A DNA stretch of 64,000 nucleotides, taken from NCBI GenBank assembly GCA_018806985.1, contig JADANN010000033.1, positions 2,724,501-2,788,500 on the forward strand, given 5' to 3'. A program made the position numbers and the translations under genes. The notes below the pieces were generated by a model. That model saw nothing but the letters and a program-made list of their open reading frames with translations, ran no database searches and was not told where the DNA came from. Positions 26,104 through 38,065 of this stretch are shown piece by piece. Origin of the DNA: Angiostrongylus vasorum. Its lineage: Eukaryota > Nematoda > Chromadorea > Rhabditida > Metastrongylidae. Each line of letters opens with the position of its first letter. Position 1 is the first letter of the stretch.

Positions 26104-26204
26104 ACGCGAAAAATCGAATCGAATGCGAGAATTGCTGGGATCCGTGCAGTAGATGTGAGAGATAGGTCTTGTAAGATGGAAGAAGGGAAATACTGCCGTA
26201 CAAG

Positions 26205-26325
26205 CCTAGTGCCAATTTGTCAGCCTCTTGGGGATGGAGGGAATGGCGGGTTTGTGCCCTGAATTGGGCCGGAGTCCGTGAAGGTAGTGCGGGACAGCTC
26301 TAACCATTGCGTTGCACGCATCTGT
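26205..26325 (-). repeat. SINE-1b head fragment
   Basis: TGCCAATTTGTCAGCC, GGGGATGGAGG and CTCTAACCATTGCGTTGCACGC. Confidence 0.55.
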
Positions 26326-27529
26326 TTTATGGTAATTGCAGTCATGTTGATGCGTCCAAAGGCCACAATCTGGCGAATGGGAATCGCCAAGACAGCGTAC
26401 AAGCGTCGCGCTTAGGGAATAAGCTCAGTACGTTGTTAAAGATGAACTACTAGCTATTCGCTGGTACCCTTACCCATTCACAGTACAGGTTGGCAGTCTA
26501 CCTATGGAGATTCTCTTGTCATAAACAACAAAACCAAAAACTACTTGGAGAAGCGAAGCCCAATGAGCAGCTTTCATATACGACTTAATGAATGGAGAAT
26601 TTACTGGTGTACGTCCAACTCCATCGTGGATTAACGGGATTAGGCATGAAACAGGTGAATAGATGAGAATGAACGGTGGTGATATTAATTCCACTACACT
26701 CGAATGCGGTGCTCATTTTCTCTTAAAGAGGGATTAACGATTGTGTCGCTACTAACACCCAAATAGGATCTTAGATTTTTCAACTAATCGAAGATGTCAA
26801 ACTGGTGGATTTTGAAGACAACTTGTGGGTTTGCTACCTTCATCCATCACAGCGCATACACAACTGGTCATTAAGAAGTTATCGGTCTTGCTTTTGATGA
26901 ATGACAGAATCCAGGAACTTACATAAAGCGAAAATGTCAGTGAAATTACAAAATTTGACAGTTTTATAGCCAATCGACTTGCTGCTGCAAAAGGATTTTT
27001 TTGTGATGCGTTTGACTCAAACGGGATTTTACATCCAGCAGAGAGACCAGTCTGAGAATGAGTTCAGTGTTTCTATCGAGTAGATCTCCAACTAGTTATA
27101 AATCTATGCTGCAAATTACTACTGTTTTAACAAAGGCTTAGTGAGGTGAAGCTTTTAAAACTCTCATGCGACGATATCATATTTGGGAATATTGTACGTT
27201 TCACTAAGAAATCACCCAGGGCACCTGGTCTTTGCTTTTGATGACGTAAAGCAGCACGTCCAGAGCTATTCCTCACCCATCATTATGCCCTATTGCCACA
27301 GCTCGTCGTACAACTATGTTACTTCTTGTTTTGTGGTTGCCAGTGGAGTTGTAGGAAACTAAAAGTTGAAAAGCCATACATCAAATTCGTAAAGAAATCT
27401 ATGGCTTGCAAAAGAAAATAACCCCAGTGAAAAAAACAGAGTCCGTGTTGTTACATGGCGTCTCATGAGTAGTTTGTTGGCTCAAATGTGATTCTATGAC
27501 TCCTTTGGGATACTATTATACATTTCGTG

Positions 27530-27625
27530 TCTTCCTAAGAGACGGATGAGGAAGGCGAAGACGTCGAAACGTTAGCCAAATAAAGCTGTTTGTCAATCTT
27601 GTGTTAGCTTAATATTCCAGAACGG
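27530..27625 (+). repeat. Element end with hammerhead-like copy 7
   Basis: The motif is followed by AAATAAAGC, TTGTCAATCTTGTGTTAGCTTAA, the usual outer arm of this family. Confidence 0.55.
27541..27577 (+). ncRNA. Hammerhead-like motif, copy 7
   Basis: GATGAGGA, A, GGCG-AAGA-CGTC (one G-U pair), GAAAC, GTT, AGCC. The first C of CTGANGA is mutated. Confidence 0.45.
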
Positions 27626-27719
27626 TATTGATTAGTAATGTGGAGGTTAAATGACGGTTAATTTGAAAGATCGATCAACGGCCACAATCCAATAGACGTT
27701 TGTCATTTGGGAGACACGG

Positions 27720-28170
27720 GAAAAAATGAAAGAGCTCTGTAAATGGGTGTAGGACAAATTGAGCGATGATCAAGGAGGTCGTTGTCATGATTTCTGCCTT
27801 GCGTTTCTTTTATGCAATGAAAAGGACAAATTTTATTATGATTTTATGACGTGCAACGAAAAATGAATCAGACGCGACAACCAACAACGTTCGCACAATC
27901 GTTGGAACGAGATGGAACCTCTTACGACTATCCAGAGCCAAATTTGCACCAAAAGATGGTTGTAATGACTGTGCTGTTGGTCTGTAGTCCCACTAATTCG
28001 CAATGACTTTTTGTATCTGGTGAAAATCACCGCAGTTGAGAATAGTCAAACTCGATACATGCAAAATGCTTCATCATGTCCATCCAGCTCTCGTCGCCAA
28101 GCTTATACCTAATGTGGTGGCGATAAAGGGAACTACTACTTAGGGATCTATTCAGTGTAATTCAGCGGCG
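27720..28170 (+). mobile_element. mariner-family transposase remnant
   Basis: Three plus frames in turn resemble consecutive mariner transposase blocks. I see ELCKWV (WVPHEL block) near 27735, LLCNEKDKF (the DEKW block region) near 27805, HQKMVVMTVLL (KVMVTVWW block) near 27955, and ENHRS followed by a MHKMLHHVHPALVAKL-like stretch near 28020-28110. Stops and frameshifts break it and no flanking terminal inverted repeats were identified. Bandit-like mariners are known in hookworms; the family is inferred from motif order. Confidence 0.6.
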
Positions 28171-28199
28171 TGCCTAGTGTTATTTATACGCATTCATTA

Positions 28200-28425
28200 T
28201 ACCCAACTTCACACATTATGAGGATCCCAGCATTTCTTTTCTTCGCTTCGTTCTCTTGCACCCAGCATCCACGGAGCTCCTAGGACCTTGGTGTGCTGGA
28301 CTCGGATCCTGCTTGAGAGCTCTCTTTTCTTCGTAATTGACGTTAAATGCAGGTCCAGTTGAACTCCTGCTGGACTATGGAGTACCCATATTAAGGGGTC
28401 CCTCACCACAGACAGTCCCGGCCTT
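28200..28425 (-). repeat. SINE-2 3' half, degraded
   Basis: GAGGATCCCAGCATTTC and GGTCCAGTTGAACTCC match the distal body; no head is found. Confidence 0.5.
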
Positions 28426-28429
28426 TTGT

Positions 28430-30790
28430 GGAGAACCATTTTCCTTGATACACTCGCTGCGAACCTAGGTTAGAACATAGGAACATGCGTCGCTTCAAGC
28501 CCTATCCTTGGTGCCAGTTTTTGAAAAGGGTTTTTTTCTGTTCTGTGCTACTCTGTTAAAGTTAGCTAGAATGTTGTTTTTCATAATCTCACTCTAGAAA
28601 GTAGCAAATGTTTTCGTGTTATTTTAAACCTCTGTCTAAGAGTTAAATTTTATGTTTTCTGTGATCCAACTCCTCATGCTGAGCAGATTAAAAAGCGGCT
28701 TTCATTTGATTCGTTCTCTCACATTCACTATCTGCGAAAGCGTTCAGATTTTCGCGTAGTTTCCACTACCACCTGAAGGACTTCGTATTCTTTATGAATA
28801 TCGTTTGTTGTTGCGTATTAGTCTAAACGATTTCTCCTAGATTCTTGAAATATCTACGGTAAAACATCCTCAGGTCTTCATAATTTGCTTTCATCGATCG
28901 GAGGGATAGACTTGTACCAATTTTTCGACTATCCATAGATTAGAGGCTCGATTGTCTCCGGGTTCGGTCAAACTTGCGCTCATTCATGGATTGCACGGCA
29001 TCTCGTTCATGGAAGTTTCATCGAAGTTTGTACCAATGTAAAACATTTTCCTTTTCCTTTGTAAAACTGTAGTCCAGTCACCTATGAACTGCAAGCATCG
29101 TAAAAAGTTTGCTTAAAACAAAAGCTGTTGAGATATACTGGAACCTTAGAGTTCTTCCGGTTTCCATCACTATTGTATTTTGTAAGAGTGATATTTAATT
29201 TAAAAGTCTCAAATAGACAAAATTCGTCATCCATTTAAAACTGTAATTGATTTTGCTCTTCAAATATTAGTAGAGTCCCAACAAAGCTCTGTAAAGCAGG
29301 TCTAAACAGCACGGTAATCGCAATGATTATCTAAACCCTAACTTATTATTACTCTAACTAATTATTCAGATCCAACACACTTACCTTCGCTCTTTGTATG
29401 CATTGAATTCAATTTGTGCCGTCTTGAAGGTTTCTACAGCGGAAGCATCTTAGTAGACGGCTTATGAACAACAATCGCTCTGCCATAGCTTCTGTGTACT
29501 AGGTGAGCAATCGGCGCAAGAATCATAAAAGTGAATTGCAGAAAAGAACTTTTCTGCGGCTTCTTAGGGGGTTGTGTCTGGTAGAGGAGCTGTTCATTTT
29601 AATACAAAATGTGACGTAGACAAGGTTTATACAGCAACCGAAGCAATCGGGAGAGTGACGGCCATGACAAAATCTTTCTACACTTGAGCTCTACCAAGAA
29701 GCTTCGCCACGTAACGAACACAGAGGAGATTGTCGTGTCATAGAAGCAACGAGAGGACAGGTACATTTTTTAGGATGAAGTAGAGATCGGCAAAAGGATA
29801 GGAAAACAGAGAGTATGAGTCTATTAACTTAGAGAATGACAAATAAGGCTCCAAGTTTATCACTATGTCTCAACATTAATCACTATTTGTTCTCTATTGA
29901 CATGCGATCAAAAGGACACAATTGTAACGACAGTGATGTGATTCCACAATAGTTTAGCTGTTACATACTCTCTATTTTTTTTCATGGCAGGATGCGATGT
30001 AAAATCCAATCACAAGGATGATGACATAAAGGCAAAATACGAAACCTCAGTAGGGCTTCGAATCCGCAACTAGCTTCAGCGCTGCTCAGCTGCTTGATTT
30101 ATTTACAGGCTACATCCTAAGATATTCTATTCCACTTGTTTTTCCATCCTGAACTAGTGGAGCTTCTATGAGGAACAGACTTCCATATTTCTTATGTTTC
30201 TTAGTACCAACACTGTTTTCGAACTTCTGAGCTGTGTGAACGTTACCCTGTAGAATTAACAGGGAGCACGCCGGTTTTATCAAGAAGGTTGATGGAACCA
30301 TTACATTTTTTCTACATCATCGAAGCATTTTGAGGTCAACCAGCTAGAGAATTTTTGATTTATTGGTAGCCGAATGGTCAACGAATAATTATTAGTTAGG
30401 AAGCACGAAGATGAAAACAGGAAACCGTACACACTACACGAACCAAACCTGTTTCGGTTCTGAAGTATTGATTTTTGCAAATCGAAAAAAACCCGACACT
30501 TCTAGATTTCTGTAGTCTGAAATACTCTAAGGCTATTGTAGCGTGAAAATTCAATACAGTGCAATAGGAAGATTTTCAATAAGCGGTTAATTATGAGTGT
30601 TGGTAAAATGCACTCCATTGATCAACCAATCTTTGTTCATCTTCTACTGGAGCCTATGATGAGCGATTTACGGCAAGGTGAGATCTGAATGAATGACTAG
30701 GACGACCGTCGTAACCTTCTTTGGCTGCCGTGGAGAATAGTGAGATTGCGACTAAGATCTATTTTGATATTTATACCTACCTATCCATCT
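28430..30790. other. Unassigned sequence
   Basis: At most faint SINE-2-like traces near 28690-28990. No gene seen. Confidence 0.5.
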
Positions 30791-30797
30791 CGTGTAG

Positions 30798-31060
30798 GGG
30801 CGCGTGTGGCACAGTGGCCGGAGATGCCCTGCGACACACAAATGGGATCGATCCGCACGTCAGTGAGCTCACCAAGCCTTCCATCCCTCCTGGATTGAAA
30901 AATGGAAGAATAGCAGAACTGGCTCGATGCATCAGTAGGGCACCGCGAGTCATTGTAAAAGCCTGATATGCATTCAGTCGCCTCCAATGAAGTCGAGTGC
31001 ATGGAGAATCCCTCAGGGATTGATCAACGCCGAGAGCTTTATCCTCTATCCTTTTATCCA
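30798..31060 (+). repeat. SINE-1, near full length
   Basis: GCGTGTGGCACAGTGGCCGG head, ATGGGATCGATCC box, TTTATCCTCTATCC tail. A small deletion removes part of the 3' body. Confidence 0.85.
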
Positions 31061-31137
31061 TCTCGTATCGTTCGAATCAGTATGGCAAACATAAGTCAAT
31101 ACGCGAGTTGGCTGAGGATGGCCGAGTTAATCCATCA

Positions 31138-31525
31138 GAGTTGAGAACGGCGGATGTCATTGTAGTTACGAATAGCAGTCGAATAGCAACAATTATACTC
31201 ATGTACTTCACGAATTTCATTAATCATTTTACTATGGTAGAATCGCGAGCGGCGAATCGTAACCCGATTAGGCAAATTAGCCGGTGACACTGTAAGCCTC
31301 TCCAGGTTGATTGATATTCGTAACTCCACCCAATTTTCTGCATCTGTAGCCCCAATAACTCCAGCGACACCACCATCAAATCGCCGGTATATTGTCGCTG
31401 CCTGCATTTGTTGTCGAGGAACGTCTCCGCATATCGCTTTATACCGTAATCCTGATCCTCTAAGACCTATGAGGAAATGATTCCGAGACACAATGTGATT
31501 CACAGCAGTTGGAAGTAATATTCTC
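31138..31525 (-). CDS. Orphan reading frame, unrecognised
   Basis: About 120 codons open on the minus strand, ending at 31135. Composition is protein-like (FDGGVAGVIGATDAENWVEL, then a basic ESP-like stretch and HEYNCCYSTAIRNYND). A neighbouring minus stretch at 32150-32275 has a GTGCAG acceptor and an ACAG|GTAGTAG donor and an open frame between, so both could be exons of one gene. I cannot link them, and no domain is recognised. Confidence 0.3.
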
Positions 31526-31904
31526 GCAAGGAATTTGAACGCGATAAATGGTTATTAAGATTATCCAGCAATGGTCCTCTTCTCGTTTTTTCCCATTTCT
31601 GTGATTTTCCACAAGTTCTTTCTCGAAAAAAGTTCTATTAATTTACGCGAAACCAAGCTACCCAAGCCAATATGTTTTAGTTGACTTTAAACTTTCTATT
31701 TCTTGTCGCGCTTCTATTTCAATGGTCGGGAATAATTTGCTCTAGCAAACCAGTAAAGCTGCTATATCAGTGGTGTGTCGGCTCAACTTCATCCTCTGCA
31801 ACCCAGCAACTTTTCTAATGTGGTTAAAAGTTTCTTTTTTATCATTCCTCTTTCGAAATCCATCCAATGAAGAACTATTTCAGAATCCGCTACTTCACTG
31901 CTTT

Positions 31905-31970
31905 CCCCGCCGTTAGTTGTATTTTTCCACCATCGGCGATAAATGCATCTTAACTGCGGAGAAACAGTGT
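31905..31970. repeat. Short repeat shared with 35180-35250
   Basis: GCGATAAATGCATCTTAACT is identical in both places, with weaker similarity on the left (CCCCGC.GTT). The family is unknown. Confidence 0.6.
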
Positions 31971-32549
31971 TGTAAAGAATAGGAACTAAGTTGCTCTTTC
32001 AGTAAATTTTACGGAATCACAACGCAGTTGGTCTGCATTGGATCGTACTTGGTTCGGTCCGATTATTTGCAGGAAAAACTACTATTTTTAAGAATCTCAG
32101 TCCAATAGCAGCAATGCTTCTTCCGATTTGTAACGTCCGGCTACTACCTGTGGTTAGCACCACGATGCACTCTACCACGGCTATCATGAGTTTGCAAGAA
32201 AAACCACATTCGGATAGGGTTGAACTTAACGTTGAGTAGAGACAGCGACAGATTTTCAGGCCGCTTTCGAATCTGCACATAGTCTTACATTTTGTTCTTT
32301 GATGAGTTCGACTACACTAAGTTTAGCTGAAGTCCTCCCGTGCATTGTTCAGTTTGTTAAACATTTCGACAGATAAATTTTGCTCGTTGATATGATTTGT
32401 CCACAACAATATTTATTTATTAAGAATACAAGTCAAACTATCCGGGAATGCACAGCAAAGTGGCGGCGCTCGGACTTGCTATCATATTTTTCCGGTCCCA
32501 AGAAATTGCTAGCACACTTGTTTGAGACGAGCCGGGTATCTCCAATCCA

Positions 32550-32765
32550 CAAAATATGGCGTCTATATGCGATGAGGATCTGTTAATGCCCTGGCACGGC
32601 TACTCCAGGACATGAGAAAATCGGCTCAACCGGTATTCAACGACATTCATGAAGATGACCAAAAAATTATGAAGCAACAATCGAATCTGCAAATTTGAAG
32701 AATTTCTTGAAAGCCGAATGCGAGGAAATGAATCTTAAGGAAGGAGCTGATTTGCAAACGTGGTA
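32550..32765 (+). pseudogene. Unidentified dispersed coding-like remnant
   Basis: One frame reads ALARLLQDMRKSAQPVFND and another KNFLKAECEEMNLKEGADL, as if a charged helical protein had been frameshifted. Related stretches lie near 20855-20960, 25970-26100 (DALARLWQKLKRES) and 39755-39850. It may be a retroelement gag-type region; I do not recognise it. Confidence 0.35.
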
Positions 32766-33290
32766 ACAGTTCGTTTAGGATAGAAAAAATAAGTTTTTCT
32801 ATAAATATTCACTTAAACGGTGCCTCCTATCACGACGTGCAGGCTTGATCACATTCTCGCTTCGTTTTGTTGTTTTTGCAAACGTCAACAATAGAAGTGG
32901 TGGGATTCGTAAGTCGAATCAGCTGCGTTATTCAACTCTGGCTGGATGTGACACTTTCTCAAATCCCGAACCACCTGTGCTATTCTAGGTAGGACATTCT
33001 TATATCTTCATCACATGCAATCGACGTCCTCGAAGATGTAAAGACGGTTTGTTGTCTCAGGACGAGAATTCTCAGTAGACGAGGCGAATCAAGCGCTTAC
33101 ACAACTAATCGTTCGACGGCGATTTAACGGCACTCTTCCTTATGAATGGGGTAATGGAAACATCGCTCGGTTGATATGAGTGGTAATTTTGAATGCTTTG
33201 CAGTTTGCTTTTATTTACAACTCCTCATCCAAACTAGCATTACTTCTGGTGAGGAAGGCACGAAAAAATTAGCCTATATAATGTGGACTG

Positions 33291-33572
33291 ACGCGTATGG
33301 CGCAGTGGTCGGAGGCGTCCTGAACACATTTGGAATCGATCCCTGCGCCCATGGCCCACCAAGCCTTCCATCCTCCGGGTTAGTAAATTGGTACCAAACT
33401 TGTCTGAGTGGATATTCTATCACTGGCTCGATACATCGGTGGGCCACCGCGAGTCATTGTAGGCCAGATAAGCATTTAATCACCTCCAAACAATGCTTAA
33501 TGAAGTCGAATGCATAGCGCATCCCTCAAGGATTGATAAACGCAGAGAGTTTTATCCTTTATTCTTTATTTA
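33291..33572 (+). repeat. SINE-1, near full length
   Basis: GCGTATGGCGCAGTGGTCGG head to TTTATCCTTTATTC tail. Confidence 0.85.
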
Positions 33573-33794
33573 ATGTGGACAGCAAAAGAATGTGGTGATA
33601 TTTGCCAACCAATACTGTCTTTCTCTCTTAATGTACAGGAGCGACCATCTTTCTTTCTCTTTGCATGTTTGGCCTGCTCACTATGTGGTCATGAATTTAT
33701 GTTTATAGCTAAAGTAGCATAATATTCCTTCCCTATTCATTTCAATAAGTCCAGCCTACAACTTACTTGATGCTTGAACTTAAACGGCCCGTCA

Positions 33795-34170
33795 TCACTA
33801 GTTGTGCGGGCCCAAGCATAATCGCCATTTTTCGGAGATTTGCTGGCTAAGCCATTGTGGTTACTGGAATCCCGAGGGCAGCCGAGCCAAAGTCTGCCCC
33901 AGGTCGTCACGACGACAGGCAGTCGCAGCCCTTGTGCATCAGAGGGAGATTTGCCACCATGCGACTTTGATACCAAGACGGTGGTGAGTCCTGGTATTGG
34001 CATTGGTTTACTCTTAGCTAGGCTTCCTGATGGAAACGCCGGACTCCTTCTCAACTTGAGAGACCCCTGCTGGAGGGACGAATTTCCTCGCTGTACATCC
34101 TAGCTCGACACCCAGGAACACCTCCCAGCCACGATGAGGCGGTAAACCGTTAGGAGACATCACAGTCTAC
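33795..34170 (-). repeat. R4 repeat (GC-richer, about 340 bp)
   Basis: Shares, in reverse, TGTTCCTGGGTG, CTGAGAAGGAGTCCGGCG-like and GGCAGACTTTGGCTCGGCTG blocks with the copies at 47.4, 49.1 and 54.0 kb. This is the best-preserved copy. Open frames over it are not conserved between copies. Confidence 0.8.
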
Positions 34171-34261
34171 AACTATTGGTTAGTAAAATTCTATTCTACC
34201 TATATCACCTGGCAATATCTTAAATTTTTTGGAAATATTAATCATATAAAGACAGACTTCT

Positions 34262-34522
34262 TGGGACATAGCGCCCTGTAACACACACGTGGTCGTTGGT
34301 TCATTTCAACGCCTCGGAAAAACAAGACACTCTAGCACTTTAGGTCAAGGGAATTGACAAAGATTTCGTTTTAAAGAGGAAAAACTGAGTTTATACATAA
34401 TGAACCATAGCAAGCAATTGTAAGGGCCCAATATGAACTCAATCACCTTTATCACGTTAAGATCGGAGTCGAATGCATGGCGCTTCGCTAAGAGATTGAT
34501 CTATGCAGAGCGCTTATAGATA
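34262..34522 (+). repeat. SINE-1b, degraded
   Basis: CACGTGGTCGTTGGTTCA box, GGAGTCGAATGCATGGCGC tail. Confidence 0.6.
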
Positions 34523-34744
34523 AATAAAGTGTGATTGTATCACTCTGGTGGGTATTGTATCAATGACGATGCTGATCCTTAACTCTGCTTAGTCATATTG
34601 AGCTGAAAGAGGTGTGAAATACTCTGAGAGGGCACTATTTCTAGTGTTAGCACATGCTCAATTCATTCATTCTACCGATTTTTAAACCAATTCATGATAA
34701 GGATAAAAAATGTTACAAACAGAATACAGCTTTTTTACCTGTCA

Positions 34745-35094
34745 GTCTTTAAATCTACTTTGAAGACCACAGCGCTTCCTGCGTTCTGATTCGTTTTTCT
34801 CCCATCTATCATCCAGAAAGCTTTTCGAACTGTTTGCGTGTGTGTTCTGCTGCTGCTTGAGGATTGTTGTATTCTTCAGCAATGTCGTTGAATGCCAGTC
34901 GAGTCGAGTCACCCTCGAGTAATGAGACAGCCAGGCTAAAGCGTTCCAGCATGAGTTCGAAAAAAAATAGTTAGGCTTAGTTAAGCCTGGTAGCAATTTC
35001 CGACCCCGAAGGGATGGAAGGCATGCTGAGCCTAGGTTAGGGTCGGATTAGCACAGTGCTCGTGATTAACAACATTACTACTACTGCGCTACCG
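34745..35094 (-). repeat. SINE-2
   Basis: Body with GATTCGTTTTTCTCCCATC and GCTGCTTGAGGATTG, head CTACTGCGCTACC. Confidence 0.7.
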
Positions 35095-35179
35095 TTCTTC
35101 TTGAAAGAATAGTTGGCGTCATACAACTGTTATTAGTTGATACGAATGAGCCGTGTTGTAGGCATTCTACATTCACAAA

Positions 35180-35250
35180 CAATTTCCCCCGCAGTTGGCT
35201 GGATTTGTCCAATAGTGGCGATAAATGCATCTTAACTGTGGAGAAGTTGG
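35180..35250. repeat. Short repeat shared with 31905-31970
   Basis: Same block as 31905, followed by GTGGAGAAG. Confidence 0.6.
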
Positions 35251-35321
35251 ACCGTTTAAATCTACTCCGTTGTATTTCAAAAACCGATTTTGCTTTAACC
35301 TGCGTATGACTAATCAACATG

Positions 35322-35402
35322 TATTTAAATTGTTGAGCTTAGACAAAGTTGATAAATAAATTCTGTTCTGGCTAACGTTTCAAGGTGTTCCTCAGTGCCT
35401 TC
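35322..35402 (-). repeat. Element end with hammerhead-like copy 8
   Basis: It begins ATTGTTGAGCTTAGAC and TTGATAAATAAA, the outer arm, then the motif. Confidence 0.5.
35370..35399 (-). ncRNA. Hammerhead-like motif, copy 8 (stem II shortened)
   Basis: The minus strand has TGAGGA, a shortened stem II region, GAAAC, GTT, AGCC. It is flanked by the same TTATCAAC-type end as the other copies. Confidence 0.35.
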
Positions 35403-36919
35403 GTATGCTGCCAATTTCCCGCTATCAGAACATGGTTGGCTATGTTAGCCAAGTACGGGACCTTGACCTGCGACCATGTCCGAATTGTTGCACAATAAAT
35501 CACCTATAATCTGTATTGGTTGATCCAAGTTGGCGCCATTAAAGTCTCCGTACTTCTATCCCAGTCGGAGTTTCACTCACTTTTTATGTTTCTCTGAAGA
35601 GATGGTATCTATCCCTAGCCGTCACGCTCCATTATTTAGACTTGGGCCCTCACTAGTCTAGCCCACACGAAGCAGAGACTAATTTTTTGGATGAACTTCG
35701 AGCCCTCTACCATACAAATGGACTGAAACTTTCACTACAAACCTGGCAAAATAGACGTCTTGGATACAGTTCGCGTGTATTGCAAGCTCACCTGCGCAAG
35801 AATACATGGACATGATTACGTGCCTACAGAAGATACAAGTCAATCCGTCGCTGCAAAGATGAGCATTCCACTCACGATTTCCAGGACAAATACTTGGTCG
35901 CTAATGGGCCAAGTTGATCCATCATCTCGCCATTGAGAATGCATCGAGAAGTCTGATACCTATTTTGCACATGATTTCTTAAACCTGGAAGGTAAATGGA
36001 GGAAAATTATTATTTATAATACTTAAAGTCTATAACGATAGCGTCTCCAAGACCGTGTGTGGGGCCATGAGGTGCGGCAGTTACGGCAATTCACAAGGCA
36101 ATCTTCCTCATGATAACGTCCGCAAAATTTCTGATGATTAAGTAATGTAGTATAATTGAGCAATTAAATAATGTTCTATCTTTAAAAACGGTTAGTTGAT
36201 TTGAACACCAAACATTCCCATGCATTTTTTTACGTGAGCTCTCTAATGATGACTTGCAACCTCATATGGTTCACTTCACCGTTCTTTTCATCGTGAGTAA
36301 ACTCAAGTGAATCACAAAGAAAGCGATACTTATTGAAGATAGTATCTGTTACGTCTATTTCTCCACGGTTCTTCCAAATAGAGCGGTCTCATGTCGGTTA
36401 GTCAAGAGGCAAACTGGCACGTCCTCAGATGGCGGCTAGGGGGTTTAACCGCGGACCACAAGCGGCCTTTGATTCCCTGAGATGTAGGTGGATCATGGGG
36501 GTTGCACTACCCGTTTCTGCTACGCCGATATGGCACACACTATCTGTGTCTACGAAGACGATATTCATGTATGTGTACGAGGGTGTGTTCTCGTTTATCC
36601 GGATGGTGTTCTACGTGTTAATTCGGCTAAACCCTACAATCAAGTGATAGGGAAGTATATGGGAAGTGGTAAGGAGTCGCTTCCAACAAATGAAACAGAT
36701 AACCTCCCCCATCCACCCTGGAAGAAACTGGAAAGGTACCCGTGAGTATACCCAGCACTACGTTTGGAGCTCACCAAGCTATACGTGGGTGTGAAAAGTA
36801 AAATAAATGGGACTGATTTCTCTGACCTCAAGAGAGCCCCCGATATCCCAGCGTAGGGACAGGACGAGTACGAGGGAAAGGACGAGTACGAGGACGCTGC
36901 TAAAATCCCAGGGCCATTC
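35403..36919. other. Unassigned sequence upstream of the RTE remnant
   Basis: 36420-36745 has open plus frames (72 and 85 codons) and may be the 5' region of the RTE copy. 36856-36893 has a short direct repeat of GGACGAGTACGAGG. Confidence 0.4.
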
Positions 36920-36939
36920 TAGGCTGCCTAAATCGCATA

Positions 36940-37800
36940 AACGACTATAGCTACGATCTGTATTTACAGTGCACGCACACTTGCTTCTGGGCTATCGATA
37001 GAGGACTTGATCATGCACACAAGAAAAGTAAAGGTACGACGTCATCGGAGGGGCAGAGACGAGCACACGTTGGCCATTCAACGCCGTCTATGACATCGGA
37101 AAAGAACTGTCCCTCGGAGCACGTGACAGTAGAGGATTGAGCGGTGTCGGCGTTCTCGGCAACACGAGTTTGTCATGAAAATTGGTTAATTCGAACAACT
37201 AACAATCCGATTCAGACGTTTATGATTGATGTGGATCAATGCCGCCTTCCGGCCCTGATAATCTTCGTCGTTAAGGCGCCGACATCAAGCTATGAGGGAG
37301 GCAAAGTTGAAGCGTTCTGGATAGACTTGGAGTTCTACAGAGAAGATAATGTATTCGTTAAGGTCACCACTGAAGATTTTATCGCTAATAATGGACATAC
37401 AAGAACGCCTGAAAAAGTGCCACATTGGGATCTACAGTTTAGAATAGAATGAGCAAGGTAAGCGGCAGTTTGAGCTTATCATGACGACCAAGACAGTCCT
37501 TGGTAACTCGCAATACCAGAAGCACCGCGCTCAAGGCTAAAAAGGGGAGCCTCCCAATGGAGAGTACCATAACGAAGTAACCACATCATAGCAAATTGAA
37601 AGTTTTCTCTAGCCTATGTCGCTGTTGTTCCAAATTCGACACCGTATCAAACCATCACCTCCTCCATGCAAGACTCCGTTTTGCGCGCAAACGAGAAGCC
37701 GACAAATTCAAAGAACAAAGTCCCAAAACCACCATAAAAAAGAGATCTACTCTGCAGAATAGTCGGCTAATGGCAAGATGCCGTTCTTGTTAACATCGAC
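36940..37800 (+). pseudogene. RTE lineage A endonuclease remnant
   Basis: The APE-type endonuclease remnant is spread over three frames. Visible pieces are FNAVYDIGKEL near 37080, GVGVLGN near 37145, APTSSYEGGKVEAFWIDLEFY near 37280-37345, and a degraded SDHHLL-like region near 37640 (nHHLLHARLRF). The usual DFNAK motif reads as EDFIANN, so a catalytic Asp/Asn pair is altered. Confidence 0.7.
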
Positions 37801-38065
37801 GCGGAATACTATCGGCTTTTGGTGCTATGAAATCTGAGACTTCTAAAGTTACCAATAGACGTCTGTCTTCAGAAACATCCGAACTGGTACGCCAGCGTGG
37901 ACTCGCACGAGCTCCAGGTTTCCATAAGCTCATGTCCGAATTTGCAAACATAGGCGATAAAAGAAGATCTTAAAGAGAGAAGAGTAGCACATGTAGTCGA
38001 TACTGCAGGGGGCTGGGAAAATCATTCGCAAAGCTTACTGATGTTTCGCCCATTAAAAAACCAAG

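Noticed and set aside
29330..29370. Telomere-like CCCTAA
   Set aside because: Only one unit, not a repeat.
33737..34103. Overlapping frames of 61-105 aa on both strands
   Set aside because: They lie on an R4 repeat and are not conserved in the other R4 copies.
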